64,000 nt of DNA from Streptomyces sp. CB02056 (GTDB lineage: Bacteria > Actinomycetota > Actinomycetes > Streptomycetales > Streptomycetaceae): the NCBI RefSeq assembly GCF_001905545.1, contig NZ_LIPD01000019.1, positions 62,001-126,000 on the forward strand. The letters are read 5' to 3'. Both the position numbers and the translations under genes were made by a program. The notes under the pieces were generated by a model that worked only from the letters and a program-made list of their open reading frames with translations, made no database searches and was not told the DNA's origin. Shown in pieces: positions 1 to 7,753 of this stretch. How positions within the stretch are numbered: position 1 is the stretch's first letter; the number at the start of each line of letters is the position of its first letter.

Positions 1-897
1 GTCGTTGCCCGGGCCGTGCGGGGTGGTGCCCGCGTCCGGGACGGTGGCGAACAGCGTGGTCTTCTTCGTCGCCCAGTCGGTGACGTAGATCCCGCCGGGG
101 CCGCCGGGGCCGTAGGCGGTGGTCCGCTTGGCCTGGGCCGAGGAGAACACCCGCTTGTCGGCCTTGTTCCAGGCGATGCCGTACAGGTTGCCGGTCTGCC
201 CGGCCGTGGCCACGTCGGTCAGGGTGAAGCCGGTGCCGGCCGTGCCCCGGGACTCGTACGGGAAGGACACCAGCGTGTGCTGGGCGGCCCCGTCCTGGGG
301 CGGGTTCTGACAGGTCGACACCAGCGGCGCGTTCTTCTGGCAGTAGTCACCCGGGCTCCAGAGCCCCGTGGTGATCTCCACCTTCTTGCCGCCGGAGAGG
401 TCGACGAACTCCTCGTTGGAGCTCAGCTTGTTCGGCCCGCCGTCCAGACCCTCGCGGGAGGCGAAGGCCGGGTACAGCACGCCCGGCTTCGGGTTCACCA
501 CCTGGACGCGGTACTTGCCGCCGGTCAGCTTGCTCGCGGCCGGCGCCAGCGTCACCGTGCCGTCCGCCGCCGTGGTGCCCTCGATGGCGACCCCGGCCTC
601 GTCGGTGAGCGTCACCTTCACGCCCGCCATGCCCGATTCCAGCCCGGGCGTCCACACACCGTCGGTGTCCACGGCCCGGATCACGTGGACCGCCACCGTG
701 CCGTCGCCGGTCTGGGGGAAGGCCGGCGGGGCCGCCGCCAGGGACCAGGAACCGGCCAGTACGGCCAGCGTCACCGCGCCGCCCGCGGTGCGAAGGCCCG
801 CGGCGCGGCGGCCGGGTGGACCCGTCCGCCGCCCGCCGGAGCCGCGCGCGGCACCGACGGTTCGATCATTTGTCGTCGTCATCCCTGCTCTCATCAT
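1..897 (-). CDS. Secreted SdrD_B/Cna-B-like repeat protein (3' end cut off)
   Basis: The frame is open from a double ATG near 897 to the window edge, giving 299 residues of a longer protein. A basic N-terminus with twin arginines is followed by a hydrophobic stretch (about residues 37-52) that fits a signal peptide. Residues 55-150 hold a beta-rich domain with a motif reading GVKVTLTDEAG, then TAADGTVTL, typical of SdrD_B or Cna-B-type carboxypeptidase-regulatory folds that build surface stalks. The later part (LYGIAWNKADKRVFSSA) looks like the first blades of a beta-propeller. The likely role is in the cell surface or an extracellular matrix; no enzyme is implied. Starts at 894 and 882 are equally possible, because the ribosome-binding sites are weak. 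Confidence 0.75.
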   Translation of the reverse strand, partial: MMRAGMTTTNDRTVGAARGSGGRRTGPPGRRAAGLRTAGGAVTLAVLAGSWSLAAAPPAFPQTGDGTVAVHVIRAVDTDGVWTPGLESGMAGVKVTLTDEAGVAIEGTTAADGTVTLAPAASKLTGGKYRVQVVNPKPGVLYPAFASREGLDGGPNKLSSNEEFVDLSGGKKVEITTGLWSPGDYCQKNAPLVSTCQNPPQDGAAQHTLVSFPYESRGTAGTGFTLTDVATAGQTGNLYGIAWNKADKRVFSSAQAKRTTAYGPGGPGGIYVTDWATKKTTLFATVPDAGTTPHGPGND

Positions 898-1264
898 CCA
901 GTTGGGCCTGCCGCCCGACCTCGGGAGCGAGTTCGCGAGTGGCGGAAAGCCGCCATTGTTAACGGGAGCTTAAAGGGACTTCACACAAGTTCGCCGGGAA
1001 ACAAGGAACTTTGACAGGAGATCAGACGTTACGAGGCCGTCACGGCTGCTCATCCGGCCCCGGCCGTCGAGCCGTTGACCAGCGCCGATCCGCCTGCTGC
1101 GGCCCGCCGCCCCCGGCCGTCACCGTACCGCACCGTTGACCGTCGAACACTCTTCCCCCCGGAACCGTCCACACCGGGCCCCGACTCACCCACCCCACCC
1201 ACAACTTGGGCAACAACCGGCCACCGGCTGGCCCCGCCCCGGGGAGGACTGGCACGATGTCCGA
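898..1264. other. Divergent intergenic region
   Basis: The 367 bases lie between two divergent gene starts. The part at about 940-1030 is distinctly richer in A/T than its surroundings and carries TTAAAG, TTGACA and GTTAAC-like words, so it probably holds the promoter for the leftward surface protein. No coding frame with sensible codon use was seen. Confidence 0.4.
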
Positions 1265-2233
1265 ATGCGCATTCTGGTCATCGGCGGCACCCGCTTCATC
1301 GGATTCCACTTCGCCGAGGCGGCACTGGCCGCCGGGCACGAGGTCACGGTGGTGCACCGGGGCCGCTCCGGCGCCGGACTCCTCCCGGACGCCACCCACC
1401 TGATCGCCGACCGCGACGCCGACCTGTCCGCGCTGCGCGGCCGGCACTGGGACGCCACCGTCGACCTCTGCGCCTACTACCCGCGCCAGGTACGGGAGTT
1501 GGCGGCCGCCCTCGACCCCGGCGCCGCCGGGCGCTACCTGCTGGTCTCCTCGCTCTCGGTGTACGACGTCCCGGCGGCCCCGGGCTACGCCGAGGACTCC
1601 GCCCTGCTCCCCGCCGACGGCCCGGAGGCCGAGGAGATCACCGCCGAGACCTACGGCGTCCTCAAGGTCCAGTGCGAGCGCGCCGCCCGGCAGGCCTTCG
1701 GCCCGGAGACCCTGCTGGTCCGCCCGACGTACGTGATCGGCCCCCGCGACTACACCCACCGCTTCGACTACTGGGTGGAGCGCCTCACCCGGGGCGGCGA
1801 GGTGCTCGCCCCGGGCCGGCCGGAAGCGCCGCTCCAGGTGGTCGACGTCCGCGACCTCGCCGCCTGGATGCTCGCCCTGCTGGAGCGGGGCGCCTCCGGC
1901 GCCTACCACGCCGCCACTCCCCCGCCGTTCGGCATCGGCGACCTGCTCGACGCCGTCGCCACGGCGGTCGCCCCGCCCGGCACCACCCTCACCTGGGTGG
2001 ACGAGGACTTCCTCCGGGCCGCCGGCGTCCAGGAGCGCGCCCTCCCGCTCTGGCCCGCCGACCCGGAGAGCCGCGCCACCAGCACCGCCGACCCGGCGGC
2101 CGCCCTCGCCACCGGCCTCGCCCTCCGGCCGGTGGCCGACAGCGCCCGCGACATCCAGCCGTTCGAGCGCGTGTCGGGCACCCTCGACCCCGAGCGGGAG
2201 GCCGAACTCCTCGCCGCCTGGCACCAGCGGTAG
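1265..2233 (+). CDS. NAD-dependent epimerase/dehydratase family protein
   Basis: This 322-residue protein begins MRILVIGGTRFIG, the Rossmann GxxGxxG nucleotide-binding motif of extended short-chain dehydrogenases. It keeps the usual middle elements: a strand ending in SSLSVYD with the catalytic Ser region, then YGVLK as the YxxxK pair. It resembles the isoflavone-reductase/CSP41-like branch often annotated simply as SDR oxidoreductase, so the substrate is unknown. The start was chosen because the Rossmann strand begins there. A longer reading to 1136 would add a proline-rich, non-conserved tail. A -10-like CACGAT ends 6 bases before the ATG, suggesting a leaderless transcript. Confidence 0.85.
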   Translation: MRILVIGGTRFIGFHFAEAALAAGHEVTVVHRGRSGAGLLPDATHLIADRDADLSALRGRHWDATVDLCAYYPRQVRELAAALDPGAAGRYLLVSSLSVYDVPAAPGYAEDSALLPADGPEAEEITAETYGVLKVQCERAARQAFGPETLLVRPTYVIGPRDYTHRFDYWVERLTRGGEVLAPGRPEAPLQVVDVRDLAAWMLALLERGASGAYHAATPPPFGIGDLLDAVATAVAPPGTTLTWVDEDFLRAAGVQERALPLWPADPESRATSTADPAAALATGLALRPVADSARDIQPFERVSGTLDPEREAELLAAWHQR

Positions 2234-2298
2234 CGGTAGCGGCGCCGACGCGGAGTCCACCGGCACGGGGCCGACCGCCGCCCCGCGACAGCCGGTCC

Positions 2299-2331
2299 GG
2301 CCCCGGCCCGGACATCTCCCGGGCCGGGGCC
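2299..2331. terminator. Bidirectional hairpin between convergent genes
   Basis: A perfect 13-base stem (GGCCCCGGCCCGG with its complement) closes a 7-base loop between the ends of the epimerase and the aldo/keto reductase genes. There is no T-run, as is usual for actinomycete terminators. Confidence 0.7.
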
Positions 2332-2397
2332 CACGCCGCTCGGGCCTCCCTCGCCTCCGCTGGTCGCCACGCCCCTCCCCGTCCCTCCCCGCGCGCC

Positions 2398-3453
2398 TCA
2401 GCCCGCCAGGGGCGGGTTGAGCCGGGCGAACGCCTCCTGCCGCCGGTACGGGAAGTACGGGTACGGCGCGGTGCGGGCGCTCGCCGCGTCCAGCCGGGCC
2501 ACCTGCTCCTCCGTCAGGGACCAACCGACCGCGCCGAGGTTCTGCCGCAGCTGCTCCTCGTTGCGGGCGCCGATGATGACCGAGGAGACGGTCGGACGGC
2601 GCAGCAGCCAGTTGATCGCCACCTGGGGGACGGTGCGTTCGGTCTCGGCGGCGACCTCGACCAGCGCGTCGACCACCCGGTACAGCAGCTCGTCCTCCAC
2701 CGGCGGGCCGTAGTCGGCGGTGTCGTGCAGCCGGCTGCCGTCCGGGAGCGGCTGCCCGCGGCGGATCTTCCCCGTGAGCCGGCCCCAGCCGAGCGGGCTC
2801 CAGACCAGGGCGCCGACGCCTTCCTCCTGTGCGAGCGGCATCAGTTCCCACTCGTAGTCGCGGCCGACGAGCGAGTAGTAGACCTGGTGGGCGGCGTACC
2901 GGGGGCGGCCGTGCCGGTCGGCGAGGGCGAGGGACTTCATCAGCTGCCAGCCGGAGAAGTTGGAGACGCCGGTGTAGCGGATCTTGCCGGCCCGGACCAG
3001 GTCCTCCAGGGTGGCGAGCACCTCCTCGATCGGGGTGCCGGCGTCGTAGGCGTGCAGCTGGAAGAGGTCCAGGTAATCGGTGCCGAGGCGGCGCAGCGCG
3101 TCGTCGACGCTCCGGACCAGCCGGGCGCGGGAGGTGCCGGCGTCCTGCGGGCCGTCGCCGGTGGGCAGTCCGGCCTTGGTGGAGATCAGCACCTGGTCGC
3201 GGCGGCCGCGGACCGCCTGACCGAGCACCTCCTCGGAGGCGCCGTCGGAGTAGACGTCGGCGGTGTCGAAGAGGGTGACCCCGGCGTCGATGGAGATGTC
3301 GAGGAGCCGGCGGGCCTCCTGGACGTCGGTGGTGCCCCAGGCGCCGAACAGCGGGCCGCGCCCGCCGAAGGTGCCGGTGCCGAGACTGAGCGCGGGCACC
3401 TTGAGTCCGGACGCGCCGAGCCGGCGGTACTCCATGTCGGTGGCGATGGTCAT
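2398..3453 (-). CDS. Aldo/keto reductase
   Basis: This 351-residue TIM-barrel oxidoreductase starts MEYRRLGASGLKVP after a short lead and has the family's GTGTFGG and DTADVYSDGASE motifs (catalytic Asp and Tyr). It also has YLDLFQLH and a C-terminal NADPH-binding stretch with QVAINWLLRRP and GARNEEQL. It should reduce aldehydes or ketones with NADPH; the substrate is not evident. The gene is divergent from a TetR regulator 101 bases away. Two copies of a palindrome-like operator sit between them, so induction by a ligand of that regulator is very likely. The RBS GAGGGGAG precedes the ATG. Confidence 0.92.
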   Translation of the reverse strand: MTIATDMEYRRLGASGLKVPALSLGTGTFGGRGPLFGAWGTTDVQEARRLLDISIDAGVTLFDTADVYSDGASEEVLGQAVRGRRDQVLISTKAGLPTGDGPQDAGTSRARLVRSVDDALRRLGTDYLDLFQLHAYDAGTPIEEVLATLEDLVRAGKIRYTGVSNFSGWQLMKSLALADRHGRPRYAAHQVYYSLVGRDYEWELMPLAQEEGVGALVWSPLGWGRLTGKIRRGQPLPDGSRLHDTADYGPPVEDELLYRVVDALVEVAAETERTVPQVAINWLLRRPTVSSVIIGARNEEQLRQNLGAVGWSLTEEQVARLDAASARTAPYPYFPYRRQEAFARLNPPLAG

Positions 3454-3478
3454 GGCGGATTTCTCCCCTCGAAGCCCC

Positions 3479-3500
3479 TAATGGGACCACTGTTCCGTTA
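3479..3500. promoter_or_regulatory. TetR-type operator, copy 1
   Basis: The site reads TAATGGGA-N6-TTCCGTTA, an imperfect inverted repeat of two 8-base arms (6 of 8 matched). A second copy with the same 8-6-8 layout lies 54 bases away in the same divergent gap. It sits just upstream of the aldo/keto reductase start. Confidence 0.7.
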
Positions 3501-3532
3501 GGATGCTCTGAACCTAGCAGAGTCCACCCGTC

Positions 3533-3554
3533 TAATGGAACAGGAATCCCGTTA
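3533..3554. promoter_or_regulatory. TetR-type operator, copy 2
   Basis: The site reads TAATGGAA-N6-TCCCGTTA and ends one base before the TetR start codon. It shares the 8-6-8 architecture and most bases with the first copy, so autoregulation and co-regulation of the divergent reductase are both likely. Confidence 0.7.
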
Positions 3555-4175
3555 ATGGCCGTCGAGCCCTCCACGCCCGGCACGGTCCGCCCCGGCGGCC
3601 GGACCGCCCGGGTCCGCGCCGCCGTCCTGCGCGCCGCCGAGGACGCCCTGGTCGAGCGCGGCTTCAGCGGCCTCGACCTCGGCGACATCGCCCAGCGGGC
3701 CGAGGTCGGCCGCACCACCGTCTACCGCCGCTGGGGCAGCACCACCGCGCTGGTCGCCGACCTGCTCGCGGACATGGCCGAGCAGTCGCTGCCGCGCACC
3801 GACAGCGGCTCCCTCGCCGGGGACCTCCGGGCCAACGCCCGGCTCGTCCAGCGCACCCTGGCCGACCCCCGGCAGGGCGCGCTGTTCCGCGCCGTCATCG
3901 TGGCGGCGACCTGCGACCCGGACGCGGCCGAGGCCCTGCGGCACTTCTACCGGCGCCGGATCGAGGAGTGGGCGCCGTGCGTCGCCGCGGCCGTCGAGCG
4001 CGGCGAACTCCTGCCGGACACCGACGGGTTCGAGGTCGTCCGGGCGGTCTCGGCGCCGCTCTACTACCGGATGCTCACCACCGCCGAGCCGCTGGACGAG
4101 GCCGCCGCGGACCGCGCGGCGGAGGCCGCCGAGGCGGCGGCCCGCGCCGGGGCGTACCGGCGGCAGGGCGGCTAG
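3555..4175 (+). CDS. TetR/AcrR family transcriptional regulator
   Basis: This 206-residue protein has a typical N-terminal helix-turn-helix at about residues 15-65, with the signatures VERGFSGLDLGDIAQRAEVG and TTVYRRWGS. A helical ligand-binding domain follows, of the TetR_C_11-like kind (FYRRRIEEWAP, RMLTTAEPLD). It probably represses both itself and the divergent aldo/keto reductase through the two operators at 3479-3500 and 3533-3554. The start codon directly abuts operator copy 2, leaving little room for a separate RBS. Confidence 0.92.
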   Translation: MAVEPSTPGTVRPGGRTARVRAAVLRAAEDALVERGFSGLDLGDIAQRAEVGRTTVYRRWGSTTALVADLLADMAEQSLPRTDSGSLAGDLRANARLVQRTLADPRQGALFRAVIVAATCDPDAAEALRHFYRRRIEEWAPCVAAAVERGELLPDTDGFEVVRAVSAPLYYRMLTTAEPLDEAAADRAAEAAEAAARAGAYRRQGG

Positions 4176-4184
4176 GGACGCGAA

Positions 4185-4216
4185 CGGCCGCACAGCGCCG
4201 AAGCGTTGTGCGGCCG
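4185..4216 (+). terminator. Terminator after tetR-type gene
   Basis: A perfect 10-base stem (CGGCCGCACA and its complement) with a 12-base loop begins 9 bases after the regulator's stop codon. Confidence 0.65.
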
Positions 4217-4280
4217 CCGGGTGCGGCGAGGGCCCTGGAAGGCCGGAACGACGCTCCGACATCATCCGACCGACGGCGGG

Positions 4281-4307
4281 GGCCGCCGGGGGGCTCCCCC
4301 GGCGGCC
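4281..4307 (-). terminator. Terminator after the TerD gene
   Basis: A perfect 12-base stem (GGCCGCCGGGGG and its complement) with a 3-base loop lies just downstream of the leftward TerD gene. Confidence 0.65.
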
Positions 4308-4344
4308 CTCGCCGCGGCCGCGACCTGACGGTTCAGAAGACGGT

Positions 4345-5430
4345 TTAGAAGAAGCCGTCGTCCTCGTAGTAGTTGTTGACGACCACCTGCGGGTCGTCGT
4401 CGAAGGCCTCGTTCAGCAGCGCGCCGCCGACCAGGCCGGCCGCGCCGGCGCCGATCAGCGCGCCGGTGCCGAAGCGCCGTCCGCCCTGGGCCTGCTGGCC
4501 GGGCACCTGCGGCGGCTGGCCCTGCTGGACCGGCTGCGGGTAGCCCGCCTGCGCCGGGGTGTAGAACGGCGGGACGTTGGTCTGCACCCGCTGGGCGCAG
4601 GCCACGCAGGCCTCGATCTGGCGCGGCACGCCCCACTGCGGCGACCAGTACACCGCCGTGGTGCCGGCGCCGTGCGAGGGGTCGAAGAAACACGTCACGG
4701 GGTAACTCCCTGGTCCTTGCCGGGTCATCGGAACGGCGGGCGCGGCGGCGGGCAGCACGGCCGGCACCGGGGCCGCGACCGGCGCCGGCGGCGCGGCGGG
4801 CAGAACCACGGGCGGGGCGGGCGGCGCGACCGGCGGCTTCACCGGGGCGGGCGGGGCGGCGGCGGGCGCCGGCTGCAGGACGTCCACCCCGAAGTCGGTG
4901 GCGATGCCCGCGAGCCCGTCGGCGTACCCCTGCCCGACCGCCCGGAACTTCCAGTCCGCGCCGTGCCGGTACAGCTCGCCGAACACCATCGCCGTCTCGC
5001 TGCCGGCCTCCGACGCCACGTCGTACCGGGCCACCTCGGTGCCGCTGTCCGGGTCGACGACCCGGATGTGGGCGCCGCGGACCTGCCCGAAGGACTGCCG
5101 CCGCTGCGCCGCGTCGTAGATCGCCACCGCGAAGACGACCTTCTCCACCCCGGCGGGGACCTCCGCGAGCCGGACCTCGACCTGCTCGCGGTCGGCGCCG
5201 CCGCCGGCCCCGCCCAGGTGGCGGACCGAGCCGTCCGGGCTCCGCAGGTTGTTGAAGAAGACGAAGTGCTGGTCCGAGGCGACCTTCCCGTCCGCCCCGC
5301 AGAGCAGCGCGCTGGCGTCCAGGTCGTACCCGTCACCGGCCGTCCAGCCCAGGCCCACCCGCACCACCCGCACCCCGGGGGCCTGCTTGCCCAGGGAGAC
5401 GTTGCCACCCTTCGTCAGGGCCACGCTCAT
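4345..5430 (-). CDS. terD: TerD family protein with C-terminal cysteine-rich and glycine/alanine segments
   Basis: The 361-residue protein opens with a full TerD domain (residues 1-185): MSVALTKGGNVSLGK, GLGWTAGDGYDLDASALLC and NNLRSPDGSVRHLGG, the acidic loops that bind calcium in this family. After a Pro/Ala linker (186-240) comes a short region with Cys247, Cys275 and Cys278 (PVTCFFDPSHG, IEACVACAQ) resembling a partial zinc ribbon. A glycine/alanine-rich hydrophobic stretch (about 323-339) and an acidic, aromatic tail follow. TerD proteins belong to a predicted stress or membrane-linked signalling system (tellurite resistance). The RBS GGAGGAAG sets the start; a longer in-frame reading to 5649 lacks conservation. 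No other ter operon genes adjoin it. Confidence 0.9.
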   Translation of the reverse strand: MSVALTKGGNVSLGKQAPGVRVVRVGLGWTAGDGYDLDASALLCGADGKVASDQHFVFFNNLRSPDGSVRHLGGAGGGADREQVEVRLAEVPAGVEKVVFAVAIYDAAQRRQSFGQVRGAHIRVVDPDSGTEVARYDVASEAGSETAMVFGELYRHGADWKFRAVGQGYADGLAGIATDFGVDVLQPAPAAAPPAPVKPPVAPPAPPVVLPAAPPAPVAAPVPAVLPAAAPAVPMTRQGPGSYPVTCFFDPSHGAGTTAVYWSPQWGVPRQIEACVACAQRVQTNVPPFYTPAQAGYPQPVQQGQPPQVPGQQAQGGRRFGTGALIGAGAAGLVGGALLNEAFDDDPQVVVNNYYEDDGFF

Positions 5431-5674
5431 GGAACTTCCTCCACCACCGTACGAGTACCGCTGTTCGACCACGACAACGCTGTAGAACTCGCGGCGGTTC
5501 CCGGTCGAACCGCCGGCTTTCCGTCCGGGCCGGAACGCCGTCCCACCAGCGGCGGAACGCCGCCCGAGGGGCCCCCGGCGGCGCCTCCCGGTACCGGGCG
5601 GGCCGGTCCGGCGGCCCTTGGACCGGCGTACGGCGCGCCGGGTCGGCACTCTGGCGGGCCGTCAGGTCCGGACC

Positions 5675-5689
5675 TATTGTCAGCGCACA
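5675..5689 (+). promoter_or_regulatory. -10 element for the pyroglutamyl-peptidase-like gene
   Basis: TATTGT at 5675-5680 lies 8 bases before the ATG, and a poor CTGGCG -35 lies 18 bases upstream of it. The spacing suggests a leaderless or near-leaderless transcript. Confidence 0.35.
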
Positions 5690-6948
5690 TGACATGTCTA
5701 CGCCGCACCGCCGGACTGGCCGCCGCGCTCGCCGGAACCCTCGTCGCCCTGCTGGCCCCGGCCGCCGCCCAGGCCGCCCCGGCCGGCTGCCGCACCTCCG
5801 CCACGGTGCCGCTGGACGCCGAGCAGGCCCGCCTCCAGGACGCCCGCACGGCCGGCTTCACCGAGCGCTCCGGCCTGGGCGAGCTGCTCGGGGGCTTCCC
5901 CTCCGCGCTGTGCGCCGCCCGCAACGCCCGGCAGGCCGAGCGGGTGGCCGACACCTGGGGCCGGACGCTCTGGCAGGCGGGCGTGGACCGCGCCCAGGGC
6001 CGGCGGCCGAGCGGCGAACTGCCCGCCCGGGACGACCGCCCGCTGTACTGGACCAGGCTCGCCATGACCGTCCAGCTCGCCCGCTGGCAGCCCCGGTTCG
6101 ACGTCGACCACGCCGCGCTGCGGGCCCGTTTCGAGGACGCCTCGCGCGGCCTGGACGACGGTTTCAGCGCCGCCCCCGGCGTCCGGCGGATCTTCGTCAG
6201 CGGCTTCGACCCGTTCGGCTTGGACGCCGAGGCGCGCCGCGCCAACCCCTCCGGGTCCGCCGTCCTGCAGCTGCACGGGCAGCGGATCACGCTCGCCGAC
6301 GGCAGCACCGCCGAGGTCCGGGCGGTCGTCCTGCCGGTGCGCTACGGGGACTTCGACAAGGGCATCGTGGAGCGCGCCTTCACCCCGCACCTGCGGCCGG
6401 GCCGGCAGTCCGCCGACCTGATCACCAGCATCAGCCAGGGCTACCCGGGCAAGTTCACCCTGGAGGAGTGGGCCGGGCGCGCCCGCTCCGCCGACCCGGC
6501 CACCGACAACGTGGCCGCGCTCTCCGGCGGCACCTCCCAGCACCCGGTGGACGCCCCGGGGCTGGCCCCCGGGCCGCAGTTCGTCCGCACCACCCTGCCG
6601 ACCGACGCCATGCGGGCCGTCCAGCAGCCCTTCCCGGTGCTGCTCAACACCTTCGTCACCGAGATCCCGGCGGGCGCCACCGGGCCGGTCTTCCGGCCGG
6701 ACGGCCCCACCCCCGGCTCCCGCGCGGTCTCCGGTGGCGGCGGCGGGTACCTCTCCAACGAGGTCGCCTACCGCTCCAACCGGCTGCGCCTGTTCCTCGC
6801 CCCGGACCTCCCCGGCGGCCATCTGCACACCCCGGTCCTGAACGGCCTGCCGGCCGACCCGGACCGGCTCACCGCACCGGAGTTCGAGCAGAACGAGGCC
6901 GCGATCGGCGACGAGGTCCGCGCGATCCTGAGCGCCGCCAGGCTCTGA
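5689..6948 (+). CDS. Secreted pyroglutamyl-peptidase-I-like protein, catalytic Cys apparently replaced by Ser
   Basis: This 419-residue protein has a Sec-type signal peptide (LAAALAGTLVALLAPAAAQA, cut after AQA). About 140 residues without a recognised fold follow, then a C-terminal domain that starts VSGFDPFG, the hallmark of pyroglutamyl peptidase I (peptidase family C15). The histidine region GGHLHTP matches the family. Where the family has the nucleophile in a sequence like GTYVCN, this protein reads GGYLSNEVAYR, with Ser instead of Cys. It is therefore either an altered or an inactive enzyme. Known enzymes are cytoplasmic and about 215 residues, so the export signal and the extra N-terminal half are unusual. 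Confidence 0.8.
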   Translation: MTCLRRTAGLAAALAGTLVALLAPAAAQAAPAGCRTSATVPLDAEQARLQDARTAGFTERSGLGELLGGFPSALCAARNARQAERVADTWGRTLWQAGVDRAQGRRPSGELPARDDRPLYWTRLAMTVQLARWQPRFDVDHAALRARFEDASRGLDDGFSAAPGVRRIFVSGFDPFGLDAEARRANPSGSAVLQLHGQRITLADGSTAEVRAVVLPVRYGDFDKGIVERAFTPHLRPGRQSADLITSISQGYPGKFTLEEWAGRARSADPATDNVAALSGGTSQHPVDAPGLAPGPQFVRTTLPTDAMRAVQQPFPVLLNTFVTEIPAGATGPVFRPDGPTPGSRAVSGGGGGYLSNEVAYRSNRLRLFLAPDLPGGHLHTPVLNGLPADPDRLTAPEFEQNEAAIGDEVRAILSAARL

Positions 6949-6949
6949 C

Positions 6950-6991
6950 GGACCGTCCGGGCACGCCCCGGGCACGCCCCGCGGACGGTCC
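6950..6991. terminator. Inverted repeat between convergent genes
   Basis: GGACCGTCCG and its exact complement flank a 22-base spacer between the peptidase-like gene and the pyrophosphatase gene. It could terminate both. Confidence 0.45.
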
Positions 6992-7023
6992 GGGACGGCC
7001 CGGGGCGGCCCGGGGGGCGCCCG

Positions 7024-7524
7024 CTACGCCGGGTCGGCGAAGCGGGTGCCCGCCGCGCGGGCCCGCGACTCGGCGATCTCCGCGTAGGCGGCGTCGCGGC
7101 CCGCCCAGTGCGAGCCCTCGACGGACTTGCCGCGCTCCAGGTCCTTGTACACCTGGAAGAAGTGGGTGATCTCCAGCAGGTCGAACTCGCGCAGGTCGCC
7201 GATGTCCCGCAGGTCGGCGTAGCGCGGGTCGTGGGCCGGGACGCAGAGCACCTTCTGGTCCGGGCCGCGTTCGTCGCGCATCACCCACACGCCCACCGCC
7301 CGGCAGGTGAGCACGCAGCCGGGGACGGCCGGCTCGCCGCCGAGCACCAGGGCGTCCAGCGGCTCGCCGTCGCCGCCGAGGGTGCCCTCGACGTAGCCGT
7401 AGTCGGCGGGGTAGGCGGTGGCCGTGAAGAGGGTGCGGTCCAGCCGGATCCGGCCCGCCACGAAGTCCATCACGTACTTGTTCCGCGACCCCTGCGGGGT
7501 CTCGATCATGACCTCGAACTCCAC
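7024..7524 (-). CDS. ppa: Inorganic pyrophosphatase (family I)
   Basis: This 166-residue protein has the family I soluble pyrophosphatase layout: MEFEVMIETPQGSRNKY (substrate-binding Lys), YPADYGYVEGTLGGDGEPLD with the metal-binding Asp cluster, and LREFDLLEITHFFQVYKDLE. It hydrolyses diphosphate to phosphate in the cytoplasm and so drives biosynthetic reactions. Length and motifs are complete. It stands alone here, divergent from the nuclease-TerD gene. Confidence 0.95.
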   Translation of the reverse strand: MEFEVMIETPQGSRNKYVMDFVAGRIRLDRTLFTATAYPADYGYVEGTLGGDGEPLDALVLGGEPAVPGCVLTCRAVGVWVMRDERGPDQKVLCVPAHDPRYADLRDIGDLREFDLLEITHFFQVYKDLERGKSVEGSHWAGRDAAYAEIAESRARAAGTRFADPA

Positions 7525-7560
7525 CGCTGGCCTCCTCCTCGGCTCCTGGGGGGATTGTCC

Positions 7561-7574
7561 GCCGTCCGGACGGC
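7561..7574. repeat. Perfect 14-base palindrome in divergent promoter region
   Basis: GCCGTCCGGACGGC is perfectly self-complementary and lies 37 bases upstream of the ppa start, in the gap shared with the nuclease-TerD gene. It may be a dimeric regulator site, but no regulator gene is adjacent. Confidence 0.35.
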
Positions 7575-7708
7575 CACCGGAAGCACCCCCGCCGTCGAGC
7601 CGCCCCCGCGCCGCCCGAGGCCCGTGCGCACGCCGGTGCCCGTGTGCCAGGTCTCGATTGTGCGGCGGAAGTGACGGCCCGACAATTCTTCGTCCACGAT
7701 TCCTCTAC

Positions 7709-7733
7709 GGTGACGCCTGCAACAGCCGTCACC
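7709..7733 (+). promoter_or_regulatory. Inverted repeat upstream of the nuclease-TerD gene
   Basis: GGTGACG and CGTCACC flank an 11-base spacer 20 bases before the start codon. A -10-like TACGGT overlaps its left arm at 7706-7711, so the repeat would cover the transcription start. It could be an operator or a leader hairpin. Confidence 0.35.
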
Positions 7734-7753
7734 ATGCAAGAGGGGGCACGCCC

